Part shown: positions 1-6,943 of the stretch, one piece after another | Layout of the letters: every line of letters begins with the position of its first letter | How positions within the stretch are numbered: position 1 is the stretch's first letter | Origin: Myxococcales bacterium | GTDB taxonomy: Bacteria; Myxococcota_A; Polyangia; Polyangiales; Polyangiaceae | Assembly (NCBI GenBank): GCA_021778125.1 | Contig: JAJYCT010000008.1 | Coordinates: forward strand, 1-38,108 | Direction of reading: 5' to 3' | DNA: 38,108 nucleotides | The notes under the pieces: generated by a model | Database searches by the model: none | Told to the model about the DNA's origin: nothing | Seen by the model: only the letters and a program-made list of their open reading frames with translations | Translations under genes and position numbers: made by a program

Positions 1-422
1 GCGAACTCGCAGCGCACCGACGGCGCGAACGCCCCCGGAGGCACGCTCTGGTGGCACGAGGGATCGCTCGTGACCCCGCCGGCGCCGTACGGGACGCACG
101 CGCCGCCCTCGCAGTAAGTGTCGTCCTCGCAGTCCTGGTTGGTGACGCACGCGGCCTGCGGCGGCTCGCACACGCCCGTGTTGCACGCGAGGCCCTTGGG
201 GCACCCCGCGTCGCAGCCGGCGTGGCCGGGGCCGCCGTCGCCGACGCCGCCGAAGCGCGGTCCGTCGCCGCCCGCGCTCGCGTCGGCCAGCGCCGCGCCG
301 CCCTCGCTCCCTCCGTCCGCGTCGAAGCCCGCCCCGCTGGCTCCGCTGCCGCACGCGAAGACCCCCGAGCCGAGCACGAGACACGCACCAAACGAGAGAG
401 CCAGCCGGGACAGCCCCGCCAT
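1..422 (-). CDS. Cys-containing lipoprotein, N-terminal part (runs off left edge)
   Basis: The frame stays open from the ATG at 422 to the window edge, giving 140 residues of the N-terminus; the C-terminus is missing. A good Shine-Dalgarno GGAGG (432-428) lies 5 bases before the ATG and supports this start. The N-terminus is a lipoprotein signal peptide: a hydrophobic run (LVLGSGVFAC) with the lipobox Cys at about residue 24, so the mature protein should be lipid-anchored. A Gly/Ala/Asp/Ser-rich linker follows, then a Cys-rich stretch (GCDAGCPKGLACNTGVC, later CVTNQDCEDDTYCEGGACV) that looks like a small disulfide module repeated twice. The visible end (APSVRCEF) resembles, from memory, the entry into FG-GAP/VCBS propeller domains of Polyangia lipoproteins; that part lies outside the window and is a guess. 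It is divergent from the aldolase/dehydrogenase gene, with 191 bases between them. Confidence 0.75.
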   Translation of the reverse strand, partial: MAGLSRLALSFGACLVLGSGVFACGSGASGAGFDADGGSEGGAALADASAGGDGPRFGGVGDGGPGHAGCDAGCPKGLACNTGVCEPPQAACVTNQDCEDDTYCEGGACVPYGAGGVTSDPSCHQSVPPGAFAPSVRCEF

Positions 423-613
423 GATCGCCTCCGAGTCCCCCGAACGTCGTCCGGACGCCCCTACCGCAAAGATTGCGCCAGGACGGACGTACTCCGCGGC
501 GCGTGCGGTCCCGGGCACTTAGCGCTCGCGCGCCTGCGGCTTCGCAGGCCATCCCCCGGGAAGGCGACGATCCGGCGTGGATCACCGGTGCCCCGCGGCT
601 AGGTTGGGCCGCC
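423..613. promoter_or_regulatory. Divergent intergenic region with a small inverted repeat
   Basis: This 191-base gap separates two divergent genes, so it should hold both promoters. I see the Shine-Dalgarno of the leftward lipoprotein (428-432), a TAGGTT box (600-605) just before the rightward gene, and a perfect 5-3-5 inverted repeat CGCAA-AGA-TTGCG at 465-477 that could be an operator. No convincing -35 element is visible. The operator idea is inference only. Confidence 0.3.
600..605 (+). promoter_or_regulatory. Candidate -10 box TAGGTT, 8 bases before the ATG
   Basis: TAGGTT fits the TAnnnT pattern of a vegetative -10 element and is followed by only 8 bases before the ATG at 614. No Shine-Dalgarno lies between box and start. 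Transcription starting 6-8 bases downstream would give a leaderless or nearly leaderless mRNA. The stretch TAGGTTGGGCC closely matches TACGTTGGGCC before the gene at 2740. Confidence 0.35.
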
Positions 614-2686
614 ATGGAAAGTCGCTACGACGCAGACGCCGCGCAGGCCCTGATCCGCGAGCTGGCCCCGAGGGCCTCGGAGGCGCTCGCGCTGCGCACG
701 TACACGGCCCGGCTCATCGGCGCCGATCCGGCCCTGGTGCTGCACGGCGGCGGCAACACGTCGGTCAAGGCGACGGCCACGACGATCCTGGGCGAGCCGG
801 TCGACGTGCTGCACGTCAAGGGCAGCGGCTGGGACCTGGCGACCATCGAGCCCGCGGGCCACCCGGCCGTGCGCCTCGAGCCGCTGCGCGCGCTGCGCCG
901 GCTCGACGCGATGACCGACGAGGCGATGGTCAACGAGCTGCGCCTCGACCTGCTCGACGCCTCCGCCCCCACCCCGAGCGTCGAGACGCTGCTGCACGCG
1001 TTCCTGCCGGCGCGCTTCGTCGATCACACCCACGCCGACGCGATCCTGACGCTCGCCGACCAGCCCGAGGGGGCGCGCATCTTCGCGTCCATCTTCGGCA
1101 AGGGCCTGGTGTGGGTGCCGTACGTGATGCCCGGCTTCGAGCTCGCCAGGCGGTGCGCGGACGCCTACGAGGCGGTGGCGGCGCACGACACGCCCACGGT
1201 GATGGTGCTCGAGAAGCACGGCCTCTTCACGTGGGGCGCGACGGCCAGGGAGAGCTACGAGCGCACGATCGACGCGGTGACGCGCGCCGAGCGGTACGCG
1301 GCGGACCGCCGCCGCACGGTGGCCCTGTCGGCAGGGACGCGGGCCGACGTGACCGTCGCGGCGGTGCTGCCCCGGTTGCGCGGCGCGCTCGCGAAGCTCG
1401 CCGGGGAGACCCCCGAGCGGGGCCCGATCCTGCGCACGCGCGCGACGGCGCCGATCCTGTCCTTCCTCGAGCGGCGCGACGTGGCCGACCTCGTGGCCAG
1501 GGGCTGCGCGACGCCGGACCACGTGCTGCGGACCAAGCCGACGGCGCTGCTGGTGCGCGAGCCCGCGTACGGTGACGGCGCGAAGCTCACCGCGCAGCTC
1601 GAGGCGGCGATCCTGGACTACGCGAAGCGCTACGACGCATACTTCGAGGAGCAATCGCGCGCGAAGAGCGTGCGCAAGACCAAGCTGGATCCGTGGCCTC
1701 GCGTCGTGCTCCTGCCGGGCCTCGGCGCCGTGTCGATCGCGCCCTCGGCGCGAGAGGCCGACATCGCCCTCGACGTCTACGAGCACACGGTCGACGTGAT
1801 GTCGGTGGCGGCCGAGGTGGGGACGTACGCGCCGTGCTCGCGCGCGGAGCTGTTCGACGTGGAGTACTGGAGCCTGGAGCAGGCCAAGCTCAAGCCGCGC
1901 GCGGCGGCGCCGCTGTCGTCGTGCATCGCGCTCGTGACGGGGGCGGCGAGCGGCATCGGCCTCTCGACCGCCGAGGCGCTGCTCGGAGCGGGCGCGCACG
2001 TGGCGCTGGTCGATCGCGATCCCGCGCGGCTCGAGGAGGCCGCCTCGGGGCTCGGGCGCGCGCACAAGGGCCGCGTGCTCCGGGCGGCGGCCGACGTGCT
2101 CGACGAGGCGGCCGTGCACGCGGCCGTGGCCCGCGTGGTGGACACGTGGGGCGGCCTCGATCTGGTCGTCTCGAACGCGGGCAGCGCCCCCGAGGGCCGC
2201 CTCGAGACCCCCGAGGGGGACGCCAAGCTGCGCGCGTCGATGGAGCTCAACTGCCTGTCGCACGCGCGCGTGGCGAGGGTCGCGGTGGAGATCTTCCTCG
2301 CGCAAGGGCGCGGCGGGTGCCTCGCGTTCAACGCCAGCAAGAGCGCCTTCAACCAGGGCCCGGGCTTCGGGCCGTACGCGGTGGCCAAGACGGCGCTGCT
2401 CGCGCTGATGCGTCAGTACGCGATCGATCTGGCGCCGCGCGGCATCCGGTCCAACGCCGTCAACGCGGACCGCATCCGCACCGCGCTCTTCGGCGGCGGC
2501 GTGCTCGAGTCGCGCGCGAAGGCGCGGGGGCTGAGCGTGGACGACTACTTCCGCGCCAACCTGCTCTCGCGCGAGGTGACCGGGGCCGACGTCGCCGGCG
2601 CGTTTCTCTACCTGGCGCAGGCCCGGGCCACCACCGGGTGCGTCATCACGGTCGACGGCGGCAACGCGGCGGCCTTCCCGCGGTAA
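614..2686 (+). CDS. Bifunctional class II aldolase / short-chain dehydrogenase (RhaD-like fusion)
   Basis: This 690-residue protein has two fused enzymes, a length usual for the family. Residues about 1-400 are a class II (zinc) aldolase/epimerase-type domain: HGGGNTS near the N-terminus and probable zinc ligands H138 and H140 (DHTHAD) and H202 (EKHGLF). Residues about 435-690 are a short-chain dehydrogenase: the nucleotide-binding TGAASGIG at 442-449, an SNAG motif, and the catalytic YAVAK with Y588 and K592. Fusions of this kind cleave L-rhamnulose 1-phosphate (to DHAP and L-lactaldehyde) and oxidise the lactaldehyde in known rhamnose pathways. No rhamnose gene is nearby, so the real substrate may be another deoxy-sugar phosphate. 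The ATG at 614 was chosen because conserved sequence begins right after it; the frame is open further upstream (to 473) but that part looks non-coding. There is no Shine-Dalgarno; see the TAGGTT box. Confidence 0.9.
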   Translation: MESRYDADAAQALIRELAPRASEALALRTYTARLIGADPALVLHGGGNTSVKATATTILGEPVDVLHVKGSGWDLATIEPAGHPAVRLEPLRALRRLDAMTDEAMVNELRLDLLDASAPTPSVETLLHAFLPARFVDHTHADAILTLADQPEGARIFASIFGKGLVWVPYVMPGFELARRCADAYEAVAAHDTPTVMVLEKHGLFTWGATARESYERTIDAVTRAERYAADRRRTVALSAGTRADVTVAAVLPRLRGALAKLAGETPERGPILRTRATAPILSFLERRDVADLVARGCATPDHVLRTKPTALLVREPAYGDGAKLTAQLEAAILDYAKRYDAYFEEQSRAKSVRKTKLDPWPRVVLLPGLGAVSIAPSAREADIALDVYEHTVDVMSVAAEVGTYAPCSRAELFDVEYWSLEQAKLKPRAAAPLSSCIALVTGAASGIGLSTAEALLGAGAHVALVDRDPARLEEAASGLGRAHKGRVLRAAADVLDEAAVHAAVARVVDTWGGLDLVVSNAGSAPEGRLETPEGDAKLRASMELNCLSHARVARVAVEIFLAQGRGGCLAFNASKSAFNQGPGFGPYAVAKTALLALMRQYAIDLAPRGIRSNAVNADRIRTALFGGGVLESRAKARGLSVDDYFRANLLSREVTGADVAGAFLYLAQARATTGCVITVDGGNAAAFPR

Positions 2687-2727
2687 TGAGACGCTAGCGT
2701 GCCTGCCGCGCGACGGGAGCGGCAGAA

Positions 2728-2733
2728 TACGTT
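2728..2733 (+). promoter_or_regulatory. Candidate -10 box TACGTT, 6 bases before the ATG
   Basis: TACGTT is followed by GGGCCC and then the ATG at 2740. The 6-base spacing is what a leaderless transcript needs, and there is no Shine-Dalgarno at the usual distance. No -35 is recognisable. Confidence 0.35.
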
Positions 2734-2739
2734 GGGCCC

Positions 2740-3276
2740 ATGCGCTGGAGAGGGCACTTGGCGGCATGGGCCGCAGGAATGCTGGCTGCGACCGCGTGCG
2801 CGACGGGCGGCTCCGGCGACGGCACCTACGGCTCCGGGGACGACGCGTCCACGCCGCCCGAGGCAGGCAGCGACTCGGGGAGCTCCAGCGGCAGCAGCTC
2901 GGGAGGCAGCTCGGGCAGCGGATCGGGCAGCGGATCGGGGAGCTCCAGCGGGAGCAGCTCCGGCAGCGGTTCGGGGAGCTCCAGCGGCAGCGGCGTCGAC
3001 GCCGGCTCGGGGAGCGGGTCCGGAAGCTCGAGCGGAAGCGGCTCCGGGAGCGGCAGCGGCTCCGGCGGCAGCTCCGGCAGCTCGGGCGGAAGCTCCGGAA
3101 GCTCCGGGAGCTCCAGCGGTGGCGCCAGTTGCGGGCTGTGCCCCGGGTGCTGCGACTCGTCGGGCACGTGTCAGGCGGGCACCACCTCCGCGGCGTGCGG
3201 GCTGCTCGGCGTCACGTGCTCCGTCTGCACGGGCTTCACTCCCACCTGCAGCGGCCTCGGGATCTGCATCCCCTAG
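2740..3276 (+). CDS. Small lipoprotein with long Ser/Gly linker and Cys-rich C-terminal knot
   Basis: I do not recognise a named family for this 178-residue protein. It opens with a lipoprotein signal peptide (hydrophobic AAWAAGMLAATAC, lipobox Cys at about residue 21). Then comes an extreme low-complexity linker of almost only Ser and Gly (residues about 38-128). It ends in a compact Cys-rich domain of about 50 residues (CGLCPGCCDSSGTCQ, then two more Cys groups, ending CIP). The layout suggests a lipid-anchored stalk displaying a small disulfide-bonded knob at the cell surface; this is inference. The linker DNA is internally repeated (see the repeat entry) and may vary in length between strains. 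The gene converges on the small lipoprotein at 3302-3751, 25 bases away. Confidence 0.7.
   Translation: MRWRGHLAAWAAGMLAATACATGGSGDGTYGSGDDASTPPEAGSDSGSSSGSSSGGSSGSGSGSGSGSSSGSSSGSGSGSSSGSGVDAGSGSGSGSSSGSGSGSGSGSGGSSGSSGGSSGSSGSSSGGASCGLCPGCCDSSGTCQAGTTSAACGLLGVTCSVCTGFTPTCSGLGICIP
2877..3119 (+). repeat. Coding minisatellite encoding the Ser/Gly linker
   Basis: The 15-mer GGGGAGCTCCAGCGG occurs exactly at 2877-2891, 2937-2951 and 2973-2987, and once more with one mismatch at 3105-3119. Between copies there are shorter tandem units, such as GGCAGCGGATCG twice in a row near 2914-2937. Copies are in the same reading frame (spacings 60 and 36), so gain or loss of units would lengthen or shorten the linker without a frameshift. 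Confidence 0.75.
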
Positions 3277-3301
3277 AGGCGCTGCCCCGGCCGCGCGCGC
3301 T

Positions 3302-3751
3302 TCACAGTCCCGCGGCGGTGAGGCAGCCGGCCGAGTCGGCGCAACCAGCCGTGGTGGTGCACGACGTGCAGGTGCTCGCGCACGACTGCTGGCACTGCTG
3401 CTCGACCTGCCGGCACTGGTTGCGGCACTGCTGGTTCGAGCATCCATTCCTGCACTGCTGGTAGGTCTGCATGCACTGGCCTCCGCAGGAGGTCGCCGTG
3501 CCCAGACAGCTCTGCGACGGCGTGCAGCTCGCCTCGACGGGCGGCGCGCCCGACTCGACGGCGCCGGTGCCGGAGTCCAAGGACGCGCCGGAGTCGTCCG
3601 GCGCCCCGCCCGAGTCCGTCGACGTCGCGCCCGCGGCCCCGCCGTCCCCGCGGGGGGTGAACGTGTCGAAGCTCATGGTGCACGCGGCGGCCATCGCCGC
3701 CGTCACGCACACCGAAAGGGCTACCCCCGCCCGACGGCCCGCTCGGCTCAT
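3302..3751 (-). CDS. Small Cys-rich lipoprotein with CX3C pairs
   Basis: This is a 149-residue protein of no family I recognise. The N-terminus is a lipoprotein signal peptide (VCVTAAMAAAC, lipobox Cys at about residue 24). An Asp/Ser/Gly linker with DSG repeats follows (about residues 36-72), typical of Polyangia lipoproteins. The C-terminal half is Gln- and Cys-rich with regularly spaced cysteines: QQCRNGC, QQCRNQC, QQCQQSC, then STCTSC. The CX3C pairs on a probable helix suggest a disulfide-stapled helical hairpin, or less likely metal binding. It starts 14 bases after the ubiB stop codon on the same strand, but its own CATACT box (3758-3763) lies 6 bases before the ATG. Confidence 0.7.
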   Translation of the reverse strand: MSRAGRRAGVALSVCVTAAMAAACTMSFDTFTPRGDGGAAGATSTDSGGAPDDSGASLDSGTGAVESGAPPVEASCTPSQSCLGTATSCGGQCMQTYQQCRNGCSNQQCRNQCRQVEQQCQQSCASTCTSCTTTAGCADSAGCLTAAGL

Positions 3752-3757
3752 CCGTCT

Positions 3758-3763
3758 AGTATG
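3758..3763 (-). promoter_or_regulatory. Candidate -10 box CATACT, 6 bases before the ATG
   Basis: On the minus strand CATACT is followed by AGACGG and then the ATG at 3751. It matches TATAAT in 4 of 6 positions and sits at the leaderless distance. It lies in the 14-base gap after ubiB, so the lipoprotein may be transcribed independently as well as by read-through. Confidence 0.35.
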
Positions 3764-3765
3764 GC

Positions 3766-5148
3766 TCAGGACGCCCCGCTTGGCACCGCGTCCGCGGGGG
3801 CGTCGCGCAGCTGGCGGGCCATGACCAGGGGCAGGACGTACGGCACGCCGACGCTCATCGTGTCGAGCGTCGGATCGATCTGCCCGACGAGCCAGAACGC
3901 GATGACGCTCGCGCGCTCCACGTAGAACCACCCGTCCGGGTAGGCGACCGATCGCATCAGCTCGTGCAGCTCCTCGCGCTCGACCTCCGGATCCGCCAGG
4001 TGCTCGAGGTCCTCGCGGTTGGCGCGCATCAGCGCCCCGGCGCTGTGGTCGCGCACCTTGAGCAGCTTCTTGAAGTACGTGAGCACCGTCTGCTCGAGCA
4101 GCTTCTCGTTCGCTCCCTGGGCGACGAAGCCCATGCCGCGGAAGCCGCGCAGCGCGAGGGCGCCGTCGCCCGTGAGGATGCCCTGCAGCACCTGCAGCGC
4201 GCCGTCGATGAGCGGCTCGGTGACCTCGCTGATCGCGCCGAAGTCGAGCACGACGATCCGCGGCTCCCCCTCGGGGCCCCGCTGCACGAGGAAGTTCCCG
4301 GGGTGCGGATCGGCGTGGAAGAAGCGGTCGAGGAAGAGCTGCTTGTAGAAGGACTGCACGAGGCGCGTGGCCAGCCGGTGCCGATCGATGCCGAGGCGAT
4401 CGAGCTCGTCGAGGCGTGTGATCTTCACGCCGTCCATGAAGGACATCGTCAGGATGTCGCGGCTGGTCAGCTCGTGGACGACCGTGGGGAACAGGATGTC
4501 GTTCTCGCCGGCGAAGTTCCTCGCCATCCGCTCCATGCACGTCGCCTCGTGCAGGTAGTCGGTCTCGCGTCGCAGGAGATCGACGAGCGACCGGTGCACC
4601 TGCTCGAGCTGGAACGGGTACCAGCGCTTGACGACGGGGATGATGAGCTCGAGCGCCCGCATGTCGACGCGGATGACGTCCCGGATGCGCGGGTAGAGCA
4701 CCTTCACGGCGACGCGCTCGCCGCTCCGGAGCACGGCCGCGTGGACCTGCCCCAGCGACGCCGCCGCGATCGGCTCGCGCTCGATGGACGCGAAGCACTC
4801 CTCGGGGCGCTTGCCGAAGGTCGCGAGGAACGTCCGCTCCACGTCCCGGAACGGGTGGGGCGGGACGTGGTCCTGGAGGCTCTCGAGCTCGCGCGTGAAG
4901 GCGCGCGGCAGGAAGCCCCCGAGGATGCTCAGCACCTGCCCGAGCTTGATGAACACGCCGCGCAGCCGGAGCATGGCGGCGAGCAGACGCCGCGCGTTGC
5001 GCTGGTCGACCCGCTTGCGCCGCGCGCGCAGCCACGGCGGCAGGTCCTGCCCGCGCCGGCGGAAGATCCGCACGAGCGCGAGGTGCAGCATGTAGCTCGT
5101 GAAGATGACCGCGAAGATGGTCAGGGCGCGGACGAGGCGGAGGGCCAC
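3766..5148 (-). CDS. UbiB/ABC1 (ADCK) family atypical kinase
   Basis: This 460-residue protein has all diagnostic motifs of the UbiB/ABC1 family: KLGQ at 68-71, the Ala-rich nucleotide loop AAASLGQ at 128-134, the ATP lysine in VAVKV (K149), the catalytic HADPHPGN at 278-285 and the metal-binding LDFG at 301-304. Members support ubiquinone (coenzyme Q) biosynthesis or membrane lipid homeostasis through an unusual ATPase/kinase activity at the membrane. A hydrophobic segment near residues 8-28 could anchor this one. No quinone biosynthesis gene is adjacent, so the role in ubiquinone or menaquinone metabolism is a family inference. The start is the GTG at 5148, preceded by TATGCT with a 6-base spacer. 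I leave the symbol empty because bacterial genomes often carry several paralogues. Confidence 0.9.
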   Translation of the reverse strand: MALRLVRALTIFAVIFTSYMLHLALVRIFRRRGQDLPPWLRARRKRVDQRNARRLLAAMLRLRGVFIKLGQVLSILGGFLPRAFTRELESLQDHVPPHPFRDVERTFLATFGKRPEECFASIEREPIAAASLGQVHAAVLRSGERVAVKVLYPRIRDVIRVDMRALELIIPVVKRWYPFQLEQVHRSLVDLLRRETDYLHEATCMERMARNFAGENDILFPTVVHELTSRDILTMSFMDGVKITRLDELDRLGIDRHRLATRLVQSFYKQLFLDRFFHADPHPGNFLVQRGPEGEPRIVVLDFGAISEVTEPLIDGALQVLQGILTGDGALALRGFRGMGFVAQGANEKLLEQTVLTYFKKLLKVRDHSAGALMRANREDLEHLADPEVEREELHELMRSVAYPDGWFYVERASVIAFWLVGQIDPTLDTMSVGVPYVLPLVMARQLRDAPADAVPSGAS

Positions 5149-5154
5149 GCCTAC

Positions 5155-5160
5155 AGCATA
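5155..5160 (-). promoter_or_regulatory. Candidate -10 box TATGCT, 6 bases before the GTG start of the UbiB-family gene
   Basis: The minus strand reads TATGCT, GTAGGC, then the GTG start at 5148. TATGCT matches TATAAT in 4 of 6 positions, and no Shine-Dalgarno is present. The geometry again fits a leaderless transcript. It lies in the 61-base gap after the upstream membrane protein gene. Confidence 0.4.
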
Positions 5161-5209
5161 GGCTCACTCCGCGTGCAGGGCGCACGCCGCGCGCCGCGAG
5201 GGGGGCCGT

Positions 5210-6922
5210 TCAGAGCGTGCCGTCGTCGGGCAGGCCCGAGGTGTCGAACGCCCAGAACTGCCCGTGGTGGGACAGGAGGCGCGGGGTCGGCGCGTCCGCC
5301 TTGAACACGAGCCTGCGCAGCCCAGCCTCGTCGTCGCGACGCAGCTCGACCGGAGCCTTCACGAGGACGAGCGGGAACGCGCGGGCGTACTTGCAGCGCA
5401 CGTCGTACTGACCGGCGTCGAACTCCCAGCCGCGCGCGGGCCAGGCGGGCTGCGCGCCCGTCTTGAAGCGTACGGGCACGCTGAGGTAGCGCGCGAAGGC
5501 GAACGCCCAGGCGCCGTGCTTGCGGGCGCCGTAGTAGGCGGCGAGGTGGGTGAGCGTGCCGTTGCGGAACGCGAACGTGCCTGGATCCCAGATGACCGCC
5601 GTCGCCGCCCCGCCGGAGGGCAGCTCGTCGATGACGCGCGAGGCGTCGTTGGTCTCCCAGGCGTACAGCCCGCAGTGCACGACGAGGTTCGCGCCGGCGA
5701 CGACGCCGAGGCGCAGGATCCAGCGGTGCGCGCGCGCGGCCTGCGCGGCCGGGAAGGCGGGCGTCGCGAGCACCGCGCCGAGCACCGCCCACTGCGCGAG
5801 CCGCGGGAAGATGAGGTGGGTGCCCACCAGGACCATCGGCGTCGCGAAGTACGCGCCCAGGAGCGCGACGAGCGGCAGGACGATCGCCGGCGGCTGCTCG
5901 GGGCCGACCTGCCCGGCGCGCCGCGCGCGGAACGCGAGCCACTCGGCCCACCCCATCAGCGCCAGCGAGATCCAGAGGACGATCTGATCGGTCGCGTCCC
6001 AGAAGAGGTCCGTCGAGTACGCCCCGAACCAGACGAGCTTGGCCCATGACGGCGGCGCGGTCCCCTCGAGCGTGGGGTCCCGGTACATGTTCGGGTCCCA
6101 GACGTACTGCACCCGGTAGACGGCGATGCAGTACAGGCAGCCGGCGAGCAGCGGGCCGGCCGCGAGGATCGTGCGCCCGAGGACGTGCAGCAGGCGCGCG
6201 CCCGCCGAGCGGCCCGGGGCGCTCGCGCGAAAGGCGACCTCCAGAGCGATGGCGGCCGCGCCGAGGCAGAGGATCAGCATGGCCAGCACGTGGGCAAACG
6301 CGCACGCCATCCCGAGCGCCCCGACGAGCAGGACGTCGAGCCACCGTGGCCTCACGGCGGCGCGAGCGACGAAGACCAGCGCCCACGCCGCGATCGCCGT
6401 GGCCAGCGCGTAGTTGACGAAGCCCCACCCCACCGAGAACGAGAACAGGATCGGGGTGAAGAGCGCGGCGTGGGCGGCGGGCCGCCGCAGCACGCGCACC
6501 AGAGCCACGACCGCCCCCGCCATGAGAGCGAGCGAGGCGCCGACGTCGAGCCGCCCCGCGAGCTCGATGGGCAGCGCCCGCGACAGCCACGCAACCAGGA
6601 TGTGGAACAGGCCGTTATAGGTGAAGTAGTTGAGCGTGTACTTGGCCTGCTCCGGCGAGCTCGGATTGGCGAGGCGCCGCGCGACGTCGCTCAGCGCGAG
6701 GTGCTGCGGGTAGTCGACGCACGGCAGCAGGCGCGCGACGAACAGGGACGCGACCACGAGAGCGACGCCTCCCCAGTAGAGGAAGGTGGCGCGCGGCGTG
6801 TCGAGCGCGAGGTGCCCACGCCACCCGACCGGCAGCGGCCAGGCGGCGCGCGAGCCGTCCGCGGGCGCGTCGCCCTCACCCTCCCAGGATCTCGCCGATC
6901 CTGCGTCCGGTACGTTTCCCAA
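5210..6922 (-). CDS. Polytopic membrane protein, possibly GT-C-type glycosyltransferase
   Basis: The 570-residue product has a first membrane segment at about residues 48-65 and then many hydrophobic helices to about residue 420. A soluble C-terminal region of about 150 residues follows. After the first helix comes CVDYPQHLA, an acidic first-loop motif like the DxP/H loops of GT-C enzymes that use lipid-linked sugars. I cannot name the family with certainty; an uncharacterised membrane protein is the safe call. The start given is a TTG at 6922, 21 bases after the stop of the upstream lipoprotein gene. It has only a weak purine-rich stretch before it, and the first 40 or so residues are not obviously conserved, so the true start could be further in. 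The 21-base spacing suggests co-transcription with the gene at 6944-8944. Confidence 0.6.
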   Translation of the reverse strand: MGNVPDAGSARSWEGEGDAPADGSRAAWPLPVGWRGHLALDTPRATFLYWGGVALVVASLFVARLLPCVDYPQHLALSDVARRLANPSSPEQAKYTLNYFTYNGLFHILVAWLSRALPIELAGRLDVGASLALMAGAVVALVRVLRRPAAHAALFTPILFSFSVGWGFVNYALATAIAAWALVFVARAAVRPRWLDVLLVGALGMACAFAHVLAMLILCLGAAAIALEVAFRASAPGRSAGARLLHVLGRTILAAGPLLAGCLYCIAVYRVQYVWDPNMYRDPTLEGTAPPSWAKLVWFGAYSTDLFWDATDQIVLWISLALMGWAEWLAFRARRAGQVGPEQPPAIVLPLVALLGAYFATPMVLVGTHLIFPRLAQWAVLGAVLATPAFPAAQAARAHRWILRLGVVAGANLVVHCGLYAWETNDASRVIDELPSGGAATAVIWDPGTFAFRNGTLTHLAAYYGARKHGAWAFAFARYLSVPVRFKTGAQPAWPARGWEFDAGQYDVRCKYARAFPLVLVKAPVELRRDDEAGLRRLVFKADAPTPRLLSHHGQFWAFDTSGLPDDGTL

Positions 6923-6943
6923 GGCGGGTCGGCCTGGACCGGA

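Noticed and set aside
51-66. A TGGCAC-like sequence resembling a sigma-54 promoter
   Set aside because: The downstream TTGC half is missing at the right distance, and the site lies inside the lipoprotein coding region.
473-613. Longer N-terminus for the aldolase/dehydrogenase from 473
   Set aside because: The extra 47 residues are Arg/Ala/Pro-rich and unlike the family's N-terminus, which matches a start at 614.
599-2767. Minus-strand frame of 722 codons opposite the aldolase/dehydrogenase
   Set aside because: The plus strand has two well-defined enzyme domains with catalytic motifs; the antisense translation is featureless and GC-driven.
2826-3167. Minus-strand Pro/Leu-rich frame opposite the Ser/Gly linker
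   Set aside because: It is the reverse complement of the Ser/Gly repeat codons. The plus strand has a lipoprotein signal peptide and a Cys-rich end.
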